A stretch of DNA of 64,000 nt from Streptomyces sp. Je 1-79 (GCF_025195125.1 NZ_JAMGSL010000002.1:248001-312000); one strand, 5' to 3'; numbered from the stretch's first letter, positions 19,150 to 28,546 are shown. Notes: generated by a model not told the origin, from the letters alone. Translations and numbers: made by a program.

Positions 19150-21595
19150 CGCGGTGGGCTCGGACGAGGGCCTTCTCGCCCCCGGCGGTGGCCGGAGACG
19201 CCGCCGCCGGTGCGGGGGCCCCGGAGGGACGGCGCGGCCACCAGGCGCGGTCTCCCAGGAGAGCCATCGCCGAGGGAAGGATCACCGCACGGAGCACGAT
19301 CGCGTCGAAGAGGACGGCGACCGTCAGACCCACCGCGATCTGCTTCATCTCGATGCGGTCGATGAAGAGGAAGCTGACGAAGACCGACACCATGATCACC
19401 GCCGCGCTGGTCACCACGCCCGCCGAGCCGGCGATCCCGTCCACCACCGCCTCCCGGGTCGGCACCCCGCGCCGTACGGCCTCACGGATCCGGCTGACGA
19501 CGAAGATCTGGTAGTCCGTCGAGAGCCCCACCAGGATCGCGAAGACCATCAGCGGCGTACGGGAGCCGACGAAGCCCAGAGACTCGAAGCCCCACAGGCC
19601 CTCCGCCCAGGTCCCCTGGAAGACCAGGGTGAGCACGCCCCAGGCCACCAGGACCGCGGCCAGGTTGAGGACCGTGCCGAGCGCCGCCATCACCACAGAG
19701 CCGAACGCGGCGTACATGACCGCCAGAGTGGCGAGCGACACGAAGAGGATCACCCACGGCAGCCGGCTCTCCTGGTGCGCGGCATAGTCGGCGCCGGCGG
19801 CGATCTCGCCGGAGACCGCCCACTGGAGACCGGGCGTGCCGCCGACGGCGGCGGGCAGCAGACGTTCGCGGACCTGCTCCAGGGAGCGGGCGGCCTCGGG
19901 CGAGTTCGCCGCGTACGGAACGGGCAGTACGAGCAGCGCCGTGCGGCCGTCCTCCGCGGTCCGCACCACCGGCGCCCGGTCCTGCGCGAAGAGCGCGTCG
20001 CCGCGGGTCGCGTCGGCGAGCCTCCGCAGGGGCGCGGCCGGGTCCTCACCTCGTACGAGGACGAGATGCCCGGGCCCCTCGGACGGGAAGGCCGCCACGA
20101 GCCGGTCGTACGCGGCGACGGCCGGGACGCTGTCGGGGAACGTCTCCTTCCCCTCGGTGCCGAGCCGCATCCCGAGCGCGGGCGCGGCCAGCGCGACGGT
20201 CACGGCGACGCCGGCCACCAGCGCCACGAGCGGACGGCGCACGACCGGGCGCAGCAGCGCGGCCCACACGCGCCCCTCGCCGCCCCCGCTGCCCCCGCGG
20301 CGCCGGCGGGCGAGCCGGCCGCCGTCCATCCGGTGGCCCAGCTTGGCGAGCAGGGCGGGCAGGACCGTCAGCGAGCCGCCGACGGCCACGAGCGTGACGA
20401 GGATGGCCCCCGTGGCGATCGACGAGAAGATCACGTCCCCGACGAGGTACAGGCCCGCCAGGGAGAGGGCGACCGCGAACCCGGAGTCGACGACGGCCCG
20501 CCCCGAGGTCGCGGCGGCCAGTTCGACGGCTCTGGCGTGCGAGATCGTGCCGCCGGAGCGCTCGCGCTCCTCCCGCGCGCGCTTGAGGTAGAAGAGCGAG
20601 TAGTCGACGCCGACCGCCATGCCCATCATGAAGATGACGCTCAGCGCCGCGCCGCCCGCGTCGGGGAAGACCCAGGAGGCGAGCCCGTACAGCCCGACCG
20701 CTCCGGCGAACGAGAAGAGGGCGAGGAGGACGGGGATCCCGGCGGCGAGGACCGCGCCGAAGACGACGAGGAGGATGAGGAAGGTGACCGGGAGGCTGAT
20801 CATCTCGGTCCGCCGGAGGTCCTGCCCCTGCTTGTCGTTGACCCCCACGGAGAGGGAGGCGCTGCCGGTCTGTTCGACCGTCAGACCGGGGTGGGCCCGC
20901 TGGACGGCGGTGGTCTGGACGAGGAGCGCCCCGACGTCCTTCTTCGCGGTCTCCCGGTCCCCGCGCAGCGTGACCGCCACCCGCACCGCGTCGCCCCCGC
21001 GCGACGCGACCGGGGCGCCGACCGACTCGACGGCCGGGAGCGTCTCCATCCGCCGACGGATCTCCTCCGCGGCGGCGGTGAGGTCCTGCGCGGCGGCTGT
21101 GGGGCCCTGCGCGACGGCCGTGGGGACCTCCGCGCCGAGGGCCGTGGAGACCTCAGCGCCGGCGACCGTGGGGACCTCGGCGCCGCCGGCCGTGGAGACC
21201 TCCGCACCGGCGACCGTGGGGACCTCAGCGCCGGCGGCCGTGGGGACCTCGGCGCCGGCGGCCGTGTCATCCGCGTCGGCGGCCGTAGGGCCCTGCGCCA
21301 CGGCGGCCGCCGGGCGCTGCCCGGCGGCCCCGGCCCCGCGCTCGATCAGCACCTGCTCGACGGGCGGCGGTGTGAGCCCGCTGCCCGAGGCCATGGCCTC
21401 GGCCCGCCCGGCCTCGCCTATCCAGAAGTCGGCGAACGACCCCTTGTTCGTGCCCACCGCGGCCCCCGCGCCGATGCACAGCGCGAGCAGGAGCACCCAG
21501 CCCGAGACGGCCTTCCACGGGTGCGTGGCACACCACTGCGCCGTCCGGACCGTGGCGGGGACTCTGCCCTGCGGCTGCTGACCTGTTGTTCGCAT
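19088..21595 (-). CDS. MMPL (RND-type) membrane transporter with a repeat-expanded loop
   Basis: 835 aa, twelve predicted helices in two MMPL halves. First helix WKAVSGWVLLLALCIGAGAA; then a large exported loop; the GVDYSLFYLKRAREE motif (half 1) and GLSTDYQIFVVSRIREA (half 2) carry the conserved D-Y pair of the proton relay. Such proteins export lipids, siderophores or antibiotics. The first periplasmic loop contains a low-complexity insert of about 50 aa made of GAEVPT/GAEVST octapeptides. The 3' end overlaps marR by 62 bp on the opposite strand. Substrate unknown. Confidence 0.88.
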   Translation of the reverse strand: MRTTGQQPQGRVPATVRTAQWCATHPWKAVSGWVLLLALCIGAGAAVGTNKGSFADFWIGEAGRAEAMASGSGLTPPPVEQVLIERGAGAAGQRPAAAVAQGPTAADADDTAAGAEVPTAAGAEVPTVAGAEVSTAGGAEVPTVAGAEVSTALGAEVPTAVAQGPTAAAQDLTAAAEEIRRRMETLPAVESVGAPVASRGGDAVRVAVTLRGDRETAKKDVGALLVQTTAVQRAHPGLTVEQTGSASLSVGVNDKQGQDLRRTEMISLPVTFLILLVVFGAVLAAGIPVLLALFSFAGAVGLYGLASWVFPDAGGAALSVIFMMGMAVGVDYSLFYLKRAREERERSGGTISHARAVELAAATSGRAVVDSGFAVALSLAGLYLVGDVIFSSIATGAILVTLVAVGGSLTVLPALLAKLGHRMDGGRLARRRRGGSGGGEGRVWAALLRPVVRRPLVALVAGVAVTVALAAPALGMRLGTEGKETFPDSVPAVAAYDRLVAAFPSEGPGHLVLVRGEDPAAPLRRLADATRGDALFAQDRAPVVRTAEDGRTALLVLPVPYAANSPEAARSLEQVRERLLPAAVGGTPGLQWAVSGEIAAGADYAAHQESRLPWVILFVSLATLAVMYAAFGSVVMAALGTVLNLAAVLVAWGVLTLVFQGTWAEGLWGFESLGFVGSRTPLMVFAILVGLSTDYQIFVVSRIREAVRRGVPTREAVVDGIAGSAGVVTSAAVIMVSVFVSFLFIDRIEMKQIAVGLTVAVLFDAIVLRAVILPSAMALLGDRAWWPRRPSGAPAPAAASPATAGGEKALVRAHRVTGPGSRPCSRSSGGAPSGR
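21120..21263. repeat. 24-bp in-frame tandem repeat, six copies, in the MMPL gene
   Basis: Six consecutive 24-bp units, consensus GTGGGGACCTCGGCGCCGGC + GGCC, encode octapeptides that alternate GAEVPT(V/A)A and GAEVST(A/L). Weaker related units extend to 21082 and 21300. Confidence 0.93.
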
Positions 21596-21727
21596 GCCCG
21601 CCAGCCTCCCGCCGGACGCATGACACGGTCACTGGTGGACTCCGGTGTCCCTACCGGGGGTTACCCCCACCCGTAGGGGAAGGAGGGCGGCCCCCTGTCA
21701 GGGAAGTCGCCCGGCAGGCCGTGCCGT

Positions 21728-22276
21728 TCAGCGGACGGAGAGCCGGAACGACATCTGGCCGAACGCGACCAGGTCGCCCGCCCGCACGGCCACGGCCCCC
21801 GTGACCCGGCGCCCGTTGACGCTCGTACCGTTGGTCGAGCCGAGGTCGCGCAGGACCCAGAGCCCGCCCTGGAGGGAGAGTTCGGCGTGCAGCCGGGAGA
21901 CCGTCTCGTGGCTGAGCCGCAGCCCGTTCGCCGGGTCGCGGCCGATCCGCAGCGGGTACGGCCCCGGCTCGGGCAGCAGCAGCTTCGGGAGCCGCTCGGC
22001 GTGCCAGGCCCGGCCGAGCTTGGCGGTGAACGCGGACATCTTCTCCACCGCGCCCACCACGCGCCGCGTCCAGCCGGACTCGGTCTGCAGGTCGGCGGTC
22101 AGGAGCGCGAGTTCGTCCGGGCGCTGGGCGACGAGCGCCTTCTCCATGCGGTGGAGGAAGGTGTCGTGCGAGAGCCTGCCCTGCGCGGCACCCTCACGGA
22201 GCAGCACCAGCGCACGGTCCCGCTCGGCGTCGGAGAGCCGAGCGGGGTGCGTGGAGAACTCGAAAGGCGTCGTCAC
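21728..22276 (-). CDS. DUF1707 and FHA domain protein
   Basis: 182 aa. Residues 10-65 (LSDAERDRALVLLREGAAQGRLSHDTF) are a DUF1707/SHOCT-like segment. Residues about 105-180 form an FHA phosphothreonine-binding domain with the invariant GR (RIGRDP), S-R-LH (TVSRLHAEL) and GSTNGT motifs. It should read out Ser/Thr kinase signals. GTG 22276 is the start (VTTPFEF); the binding site is weak. No kinase gene is adjacent. Confidence 0.88.
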   Translation of the reverse strand: MTTPFEFSTHPARLSDAERDRALVLLREGAAQGRLSHDTFLHRMEKALVAQRPDELALLTADLQTESGWTRRVVGAVEKMSAFTAKLGRAWHAERLPKLLLPEPGPYPLRIGRDPANGLRLSHETVSRLHAELSLQGGLWVLRDLGSTNGTSVNGRRVTGAVAVRAGDLVAFGQMSFRLSVR

Positions 22277-22586
22277 ACCGTGATTGTCGGTCCGAGGGGC
22301 CTGACGTGTCCAGAACGGGGCCTCGCGGGGGCCGCGGGGGTGCCCCGGATCCGTCCCGCGACCGACCTGGGAAACGTCCCGGTGGCGAACTCCTTCGCCC
22401 GCACGGGGTACACGACGTTCGAGCGAGCGATCAACTTCGTCCGGGACACACCGGGCGCGGCCGGGCCCTGACTGCCAGGATGGACGCCGTAGTCGTTGTG
22501 GCGGCCACCGCGGCCGCCGCGGCCCGGCGCCGCCGCCACCGCTGCTGCGCTGCCGTTGTGTGGACCATCGACGAGGGGATCGGCCG
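22277..22586. other. 310-bp divergent gap between the FHA gene and treZ
   Basis: Must hold promoters for both genes. It contains a GCCGCC-rich stretch at 22500-22555. No operator, hairpin or small gene could be defended. Confidence 0.55.
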
Positions 22587-24338
22587 GTGCTGTTCGAGGT
22601 GTGGGCCCCGCGGGCCCGTGACCGGGTGACGCTCGAGCTGAACGGCACGGGGCACCCCCTGGAGCCGGACCCCGAGCGGGCCGGCTGGTGGTCCGGCGTC
22701 GTGGCGGCCGGGGACGGCGACCGTTACGGCTTCTCCCTGGACGGCGGGCCGGTCCTCCCCGACCCGCGCTCCCGCCGCCAGCCGGACGGCCCGGACGGCC
22801 TCAGCGCGGTCGTCGACCACTCCGCGTACGTCTGGTTCAACGAGGCCCCTCGGCTGCGGCTGCGCGCCGCGGTCCTGTACGAGCTGCACGTCGGGACCTT
22901 CACCCCGGACGGAACCCTGGACGCGGCGGCCGAGCGGCTCGGGGAGCTTGCGGGCCTCGGCATCACCCATGTGGAGCTGATGCCGCTCTGCCCCTTCCCG
23001 GGCAGGCACGGCTGGGGATACGACGGTGTGGCGCCGTGGGCGGTCCACGAGCCGTACGGCGGGCCGACGGCGCTCAAGCGGTTCGTCGACACGGCCCACG
23101 GGCTCGGGATGGGTGTCGTCCTGGACGTGGTCCACAACCATCTCGGCCCGTCCGGGAACCATCTGCCGTCCTTCGGCCCGTACTTCACCGACACCCACCA
23201 GACGCCCTGGGGCGCGGCCGTGAACCTGGACGCGGCGGGCTCCGACGAAGTCCGCCGCTATCTGCTGGACAGCGCGCTCGCCTGGCTCCAGGACTACCGG
23301 ATCGACGGGCTCCGGCTGGACGCCGTGCACGCCCTGGTGGACGACCGGGCGCTGACGTTCCTGGAGGAGCTGAGCGAGGCGGTGGACGAGCTGGCGCGGG
23401 AGCAGGGTCGCCAGCACTTCCTGATCGCCGAGTCGGACCTCGCCGACCCGCGTACGACGGCCCCGCGCGTCTCGGGCGGCCTGGGCGTCCACGCACAGTG
23501 GAACGACGACTTCCACCACGCGCTGCACACCGCCCTGACCGGCGAGTCCCAGGGCTACTACGGCGACTTCGCGCGCGCCCCCCTGGCCGCGCTCGCCAAG
23601 ACGCTGACCCATGTCTTCTTCCACGACGGTACGTACTCGAGTTTCCGGGGACGCCGCCACGGGCGCCCGGTGGACCGGGTCCGTACCCCCGCGCACCGCT
23701 TCCTGGCCTACGCCCAGACACACGACCAGATCGGCAACCGGGCGCTGGGCGACCGGCTCTCGGCGACCCTCTCCCCCGGGCTGCTCGCCTGCGCGGCGAC
23801 GCTGGTCCTGACGGCCCCCTCGGTGCCGATGCTGTTCATGGGTGAGGAGTGGGGGGCGACCACGCCCTGGCAGTACTTCACCGACCACACCGACCCGGAG
23901 CTCGCGGAGGCCGTACGGCAGGGCAGGCGGCGGGAGTTCGCGGAGCACGGCTGGGCGGAGGAGGACGTTCCCGACCCGCAGGACCCGGCCACCCGGGACC
24001 GTTCCGTACTGGACCGGTCGGAGCGCGAACGCGCCCCGCACAACCGGCTGTCGGCCTGGCACCGCGAGCTGATCGCGCTGCGCCGCACCCTGCCGGACCT
24101 CACCGATCCGGACCTGGCGGCGGTCCGGGTCGCCTTCGACGAGGACGCCCGCTGGCTGGCGTTCCGGCGCGGGGTGCTGCGGGTCGCGGTCAACCTGGGC
24201 AAGGAACCGGTGGAGATCCCCCTCGGCTCCAACGGCCGCGACAAGGTCCTCGCCTCCTGGATCCCGGTCGACGCCCCGGGCGCGGACGGCCTCCTTCGCC
24301 TCCCGGCGGAGTGCGCGGTGGTGTTGACGGACGGATGA
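22587..24338 (+). CDS. treZ: Malto-oligosyltrehalose trehalohydrolase TreZ
   Basis: 583 aa, GH13 subfamily 10. From GTG 22587 it starts VLFEVWAPRARDRVTLELNG, an N-terminal CBM48-like domain. The barrel has ELHVGTFTPDGTLDAA, DVVHNHLGPSGNH, GLRLDAVHAL (nucleophile Asp), LIAESDLADPR (acid Glu) and YAQTHDQIGNR. It cleaves the trehalose unit made by TreY. An in-frame GTG 27 bp upstream is possible. Together with glgX and treY it completes the TreYZ route from glycogen to the compatible solute trehalose. Confidence 0.95.
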   Translation: MLFEVWAPRARDRVTLELNGTGHPLEPDPERAGWWSGVVAAGDGDRYGFSLDGGPVLPDPRSRRQPDGPDGLSAVVDHSAYVWFNEAPRLRLRAAVLYELHVGTFTPDGTLDAAAERLGELAGLGITHVELMPLCPFPGRHGWGYDGVAPWAVHEPYGGPTALKRFVDTAHGLGMGVVLDVVHNHLGPSGNHLPSFGPYFTDTHQTPWGAAVNLDAAGSDEVRRYLLDSALAWLQDYRIDGLRLDAVHALVDDRALTFLEELSEAVDELAREQGRQHFLIAESDLADPRTTAPRVSGGLGVHAQWNDDFHHALHTALTGESQGYYGDFARAPLAALAKTLTHVFFHDGTYSSFRGRRHGRPVDRVRTPAHRFLAYAQTHDQIGNRALGDRLSATLSPGLLACAATLVLTAPSVPMLFMGEEWGATTPWQYFTDHTDPELAEAVRQGRRREFAEHGWAEEDVPDPQDPATRDRSVLDRSERERAPHNRLSAWHRELIALRRTLPDLTDPDLAAVRVAFDEDARWLAFRRGVLRVAVNLGKEPVEIPLGSNGRDKVLASWIPVDAPGADGLLRLPAECAVVLTDG

Positions 24339-24356
24339 GCCGGTGGCCGGCCGCCA

Positions 24357-24380
24357 CGGGCCACGGCCGGTGGTGGCCCG
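24357..24380. terminator. Terminator between convergent treZ and the M24 peptidase gene
   Basis: 8-bp stem CGGGCCAC / GTGGCCCG with an 8-nt loop, 18 bp after the treZ stop and 15 bp before the peptidase stop. Confidence 0.55.
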
Positions 24381-24395
24381 GCCCGTCCTGTCCCG

Positions 24396-25574
24396 TCACT
24401 CCACGATCGCCATCTCGCGCGGCGTGTTGTTGAAGCGGCGGCCGCCGCCCGCGCCCTCCTCGGTCGCCGTCACGATGTCCTCGATCCGGACCCCGAAGCG
24501 GCCCGGCAGATAGACACCCGGTTCGATGGAGAAGCACATGCCCGGCACGATCGGCCGCTCCTCGCCCTCGATCATGTACGGCGGCTCGTGGGTCGTGACC
24601 CCGATGCCGTGGCCGGTGCGGTGGATGAAGTACGCGCCGTACCCCGCGTCCGTGATGACCTTGCGCGCCGCCCGGTCCACGTCCTGGCAGGCCGCGCCCG
24701 GCCGTACGGCCTCGAATCCGGCCTGCTGCGCCTCCCGCACCAGGTCGTGGACGCGCTGTTCCTCGGCGGTCGGCTCGCCGACGTGCACGCTTCGGGTGGT
24801 GTCGGAGCCGTACCCGTGCTTGAGGCCGCCGAAGTCGAGCACGACCATGTCCCCGCGCTGGATGACCCGTTCCCCCGCCTCGTGGTGCGGGTTGGCGCCG
24901 TTGGGTCCGGAGCCGACGACGGTGAAATCGACCTGGGAGTGGCCGAACCGCATGAGCAGCGCGGCGAGGTCGGCCGCCACCTCGGTCTCCCGCCGGCCGG
25001 CGAAGGCCACCTTGAGGATCTCGCCGTACGCCTGGTCCGCGGCGGCCCCGGCCGCCGCGACGCGCTCCAGCTCGTGGGCGTCCTTGACGGCCCGCAGCAT
25101 CGGCAGCGCGTCGGTCAGCGAGACGTACGACGTGGAGGACAGCTGCTTCTGCAGGCCGAGGAGGTGCATCGCCCAGGCGTTGTCGCTGACGCCGAAGCGC
25201 CCTTCGGCGTCCAGGAGGGGCGCGGTGACGGCGTACGGATCCTTCCCGTCGGTCCAGTCCCGCAGCGTGAGCGCGGCGGCTCCCGGGGCCTTCTCGGCGT
25301 CCGGGGCCTCCAGGGTCGGCACGACCAGCACCGGGTCCCGGCCGGCGGCGAGGACGAGGACGGTGAGCCGCTCGGTGATGGCGGTCGGCTGGTAGCCGGT
25401 CAGATAGACGAGGTCGGGGCCGGGGGCGACGAGGACGCCGGCGAGTCCGGCGTCGGCCGCGGACCGGGCGGCACGGTCCATCCGGGCACGGTAGTCGTCG
25501 ACGGTGAAGGGTGCGGGCGTACGGGGCTCGGCTGTACGGGACTCGGGCGTACGGGACTCGGGCGTACTCGGCAT
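24396..25574 (-). CDS. M24 family Xaa-Pro peptidase
   Basis: 392 aa. The N-terminal creatinase-like domain (about 25-165, with LVYLTGYQPTAIT) precedes the pita-bread metallopeptidase domain. Metal ligands sit in VVLDFGGLKHGYGSDTTR (both Asp), HRTGHGIG (His), MCFSIEPGVYL (Glu) and VRIEDIV (Glu). It should hydrolyse Xaa-Pro bonds in peptides in the cytoplasm. The N-terminus has a short repeat-like TPESRT/AEPRTP extension before FTVDDYRARM. ATG 25574 is the only credible start. Confidence 0.92.
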   Translation of the reverse strand: MPSTPESRTPESRTAEPRTPAPFTVDDYRARMDRAARSAADAGLAGVLVAPGPDLVYLTGYQPTAITERLTVLVLAAGRDPVLVVPTLEAPDAEKAPGAAALTLRDWTDGKDPYAVTAPLLDAEGRFGVSDNAWAMHLLGLQKQLSSTSYVSLTDALPMLRAVKDAHELERVAAAGAAADQAYGEILKVAFAGRRETEVAADLAALLMRFGHSQVDFTVVGSGPNGANPHHEAGERVIQRGDMVVLDFGGLKHGYGSDTTRSVHVGEPTAEEQRVHDLVREAQQAGFEAVRPGAACQDVDRAARKVITDAGYGAYFIHRTGHGIGVTTHEPPYMIEGEERPIVPGMCFSIEPGVYLPGRFGVRIEDIVTATEEGAGGGRRFNNTPREMAIVE

Positions 25575-25662
25575 GGGGTCATCCTGCCCGCCGGGCCCCA
25601 CGGGCGCGACCGCTCGGCGGCGGGCGGCTGCGGGCGGCGGGCAGGCGTCACGTCTGCGCCGG

Positions 25663-26643
25663 TCAGAGGTCCGGACCGGCGTCCGGGCCGTGGCCGGGGC
25701 CCTGGGCGATGAGACGTTCCAGCAGCTCGTGGAAGTCCTCGCCCACGACGATCCGAAGCTCCCCGTCCTCCCCGTCATGGTCGCTGAGCTGGGTGAGCGT
25801 GCCGCCGCGCCACCAGAAGACGTACGGGCTGATGGCGCCGGGGGTGTCCTCGTAGCCGGAGGCCGCGAACGAGGCCATCGCGCCGAGCGCGGGGACGATC
25901 GTGGTGTCGCGGATCGGGTGGAAGGCCAACTGGTGCCGGAACGGCAGGGCCACAAGCGCCCCGTGCTCGCCGAGCGGCCGCCCGGTCACGCGCCGCACCA
26001 CGGCGTCCAGGTCGAGGACGCGGCTCGCGGTGTAGAAGGAGTCGCCGAGGAGCACCTCGAAGCACATGCCGTCGGCGTCCCGTACCGTCTCGTGGCCCTC
26101 GACGGGGAGCCCGCGCAGATTGGCGAGCGCCCGGTCGCGCAGGTCCTCGACGTCGCCGAGCGGTTCGAGGGCCTCGTCGGTCAGCATCATGACGCTCTCG
26201 GGGAGGTCGAGGGCGAGGATCTCGTACAGTCCGGGCGCGACGCTCCGGGCGTAGCCGAAGGTCCCGGGGTCGATGCCCTCGCCGCTGACCACCCGGGGGT
26301 AGAGCTGGGCGCGGATCTGCTCCGGCCGGAGGGTGTCGAGCGCCGAGGGGCCGTCCATGGTGCGCAACACCAGGCCGACGTGGCGGCGGATCAGCGCGGG
26401 CCAGGCACGCGGCCCGCGCCGGTCGTTGTGGCAGACGGCGGCGAGGTTGCCGAGACCGAACACGCGGCCGTCGGCGTCGCGCACCAGGTCGGCGTAGACC
26501 GTGACCTCCAGGCCGAGTTCGGCGAAGGCCTCTCGGACGCGGCTGCGGAAGAGGGCGGCCTCGCGCTGGGAGAAGTACGAGAACTCGGGGTCCCTGGGCA
26601 CGTCGTCACCGTCACGCCTGGGTCCTCGCCGGAACAACCCCAC
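25663..26643 (-). CDS. Conserved actinobacterial protein of unknown function
   Basis: 326 aa, soluble, starting MGLFRRGPRRDGDDVP. Codon use is fully typical and the protein has an ordered composition, e.g. FGLGNLAAVCHN, DTTIVPALGAMASFA and PYVFWWRGGTLTQL. No known motif or membrane segment is seen. I recall similar unannotated proteins in streptomycetes but cannot name a domain. Start ATG 26643 lies 34 bp downstream of the LysR stop, so both may be in one transcript. Confidence 0.75.
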   Translation of the reverse strand: MGLFRRGPRRDGDDVPRDPEFSYFSQREAALFRSRVREAFAELGLEVTVYADLVRDADGRVFGLGNLAAVCHNDRRGPRAWPALIRRHVGLVLRTMDGPSALDTLRPEQIRAQLYPRVVSGEGIDPGTFGYARSVAPGLYEILALDLPESVMMLTDEALEPLGDVEDLRDRALANLRGLPVEGHETVRDADGMCFEVLLGDSFYTASRVLDLDAVVRRVTGRPLGEHGALVALPFRHQLAFHPIRDTTIVPALGAMASFAASGYEDTPGAISPYVFWWRGGTLTQLSDHDGEDGELRIVVGEDFHELLERLIAQGPGHGPDAGPDL

Positions 26644-26677
26644 GTCCGCCCGCCTTTCCTCTCGCCGTGGTCCCAGC

Positions 26678-27595
26678 CTAGGGGGTGCCGTGTCGATCGG
26701 TCCGGCCGGTGATCGGCCGGGCCCCGGCCGTCAGCCGTCGGACCAACTCGGCTGCGGTGCCCACGGGTTCGGCGCCGGTGTGGAGCAGTTCGGTGCGGTG
26801 GACGAGGCGCGGGGCGCTCAGCGGTACGGCGACGGCTCCCGCGACGGTGGCGGCGACGGAGACGGGGAGCAGCGTCAGGCCGTGTCCGGCGGCGGCCAGG
26901 GCGCCGACGACGCGGGTGTCGGTGCCCTCGTGGCGCAGGGCGGTGCGGAAGCCCTGGCCGGAGGGGCCGCCGTGCGCGGAGCGGAGCCGGTCGAGCGGGA
27001 TCCCGGCGTCGGGCGCGTCGAGCCAGCGGGCGTCGACGAGGTCGGCGAGCCGCAGGCCAGGACGGGCGGAGAGCGGATGCCCGGCGGGCAGGACCACGGC
27101 GACGGGCTCCTCGGCGACGCGCACGGCGGTGAGCGGCGCGACGTCGGGCAGCCGCAACGGGTCGCTGGGGGCGGCCAGTCCGTCGACCAGGCCGAGGTCG
27201 GCCGTTCCGGCGGCGACGGCGGCGGGCACCTCGTCACGGGGCAGGGTGCGCAGGGTGACGCCGACCGCGGGCAGGGCGGCGAGGGTACGGGGGTGCAGGG
27301 CGAGCGGGGAGGCGGCGAGGGTCAGCGTCTCGCGGGGCGCGGCGGCGAACCGGGCGAGATCGGCGCGGGCGGCGTCGAGCCGGAGGAGGAGCGAGCCGGC
27401 GTGTTCGAGGAGCCGGTCGCCGGCGCGGGTGGGAAGGACGGGGCGGCGGCCGAGGAGCGGCAGCCCGAGGTCGCTCTCGAGGGCGGCGATGTGCTGGGAG
27501 ACGGCGGACTGGGTGTAGCCGAGCGCGCGGGCGGCCTCGGAGAACGAGGCGAGCCGGGCGACGGTGACGAAGGTACGGAGGTGGTGCGGGTCCAT
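26678..27595 (-). CDS. LysR family transcriptional regulator
   Basis: 305 aa. N-terminal HTH: MDPHHLRTFVTVARLASFSEAARALGYTQSAVSQHIAALE is the family signature. The rest is a periplasmic-binding-like effector domain. It diverges from the amidotransferase-like gene across 200 bp and may control it, as LysR proteins often regulate the divergent neighbour. Three 13-bp direct repeats lie just upstream. The ligand is unknown. Confidence 0.92.
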   Translation of the reverse strand: MDPHHLRTFVTVARLASFSEAARALGYTQSAVSQHIAALESDLGLPLLGRRPVLPTRAGDRLLEHAGSLLLRLDAARADLARFAAAPRETLTLAASPLALHPRTLAALPAVGVTLRTLPRDEVPAAVAAGTADLGLVDGLAAPSDPLRLPDVAPLTAVRVAEEPVAVVLPAGHPLSARPGLRLADLVDARWLDAPDAGIPLDRLRSAHGGPSGQGFRTALRHEGTDTRVVGALAAAGHGLTLLPVSVAATVAGAVAVPLSAPRLVHRTELLHTGAEPVGTAAELVRRLTAGARPITGRTDRHGTP

Positions 27596-27646
27596 GGGAT
27601 CCCGAGCATAGGCGGGGCGTACGCGAGCGACGGGCGGCAGGGACGA

Positions 27647-27710
27647 CCGGTCACGGCGGCTGGTCGGGACAACCGGTCACGGCGGCGGGGAAGTCGCCCG
27701 GTCACGGCGG
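27647..27710. repeat. Three 13-bp direct repeats upstream of the LysR gene
   Basis: CCGGTCACGGCGG occurs at 27647-27659, 27673-27685 and 27698-27710, spaced 26 and 25 bp apart. They may be a degenerate tandem repeat or a series of regulator sites. Confidence 0.8.
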
Positions 27711-27795
27711 TCGGGCTGCCCGGGGGCCGTCATAAGCGTTCGCGATCGGGGGTGCAGGAATCATCGTTGGACGTGAACCCGCAGCTCCGACCAGC

Positions 27796-28518
27796 ATGGT
27801 CGGCATGACGAACACCCCTTGCGTCGCCCTCGTCGGCGACCGTTCCCCGCACGTGAAGTCCCATGTCCGCATCCCCCGCCTGCTCGACGCGCTGGCCGAG
27901 CGGGACGGACTCGTGCTCGACGCGTACTGGATCCCGACCGGCGACGCGGAGGCGCCGGACGCGGTGAAGGAGTTCGACGCGGTGTGGGTGCTCCCGGGGA
28001 GCCCGTACGAGAGCGAGGCGGGCGCGCTGGCGGCGATCCGTACGGCCCGCGAGGACGGCATCCCCCTCCTCGGCACCTGCGGCGGCTTCCAGCACACCCT
28101 TCTCGAGTTCGCCCGCGACGTCTGCGGTCTGACCGCGGCCGCGCACGCCGAGAACGACCCGGCGGCCGCCGACGACGACCTGCTGATCGCGCCGCTCGCC
28201 TGCTCGCTGGTCGGGCACGAGGGGACGGTACGGATGACTCCGGGATCGCTCGCGGAGTCGGTGCTCGGCGCCGAGCGGACCACGGAGCGGTACCACTGCG
28301 ACTACGGTCCCGACAGCCGCCACCTGGACACCTTGCGCGCCCACGGTCTGCGGTTCACGGGCGAGGACGAGGACGGGCTGGTCCGGATCGCGGAACTGCC
28401 CGGCCACCCCTTCTTCCTGGCGACGCTCTTCCAGCCGGAACTGGCGGGCGACGGCTCGCGACCCCACCCGATCGTGCGGGCGTTGGCGCGGGCGGCGACG
28501 GAGCACGCCGCCCGATAG
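27796..28518 (+). CDS. Class I glutamine amidotransferase-like protein (CTP synthase C-terminal-related)
   Basis: 240 aa. A Rossmann-like GATase-1 fold: VWVLPGSPYES forms the oxyanion strand, LLGTCGGFQHTLLEF holds nucleophile Cys95, and HPFFLATLFQPELAG lies where GATases have FHPE. The triad His position is Gln213 while Glu215 is kept. It matches the family of stand-alone proteins related to the CTP synthase C-terminus. Start 27796 or 27805 (MTNTPCVALVGD) cannot be separated. Function is unknown; glutaminase activity may be altered. Confidence 0.78.
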   Translation: MVGMTNTPCVALVGDRSPHVKSHVRIPRLLDALAERDGLVLDAYWIPTGDAEAPDAVKEFDAVWVLPGSPYESEAGALAAIRTAREDGIPLLGTCGGFQHTLLEFARDVCGLTAAAHAENDPAAADDDLLIAPLACSLVGHEGTVRMTPGSLAESVLGAERTTERYHCDYGPDSRHLDTLRAHGLRFTGEDEDGLVRIAELPGHPFFLATLFQPELAGDGSRPHPIVRALARAATEHAAR

Positions 28519-28546
28519 TCCGGGACCAGGCTCGCTGGACGAGCGA

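Noticed and set aside
21120..21263. CRISPR-like array
   Set aside because: The 24-bp units follow each other without spacers and are in frame in the MMPL gene.
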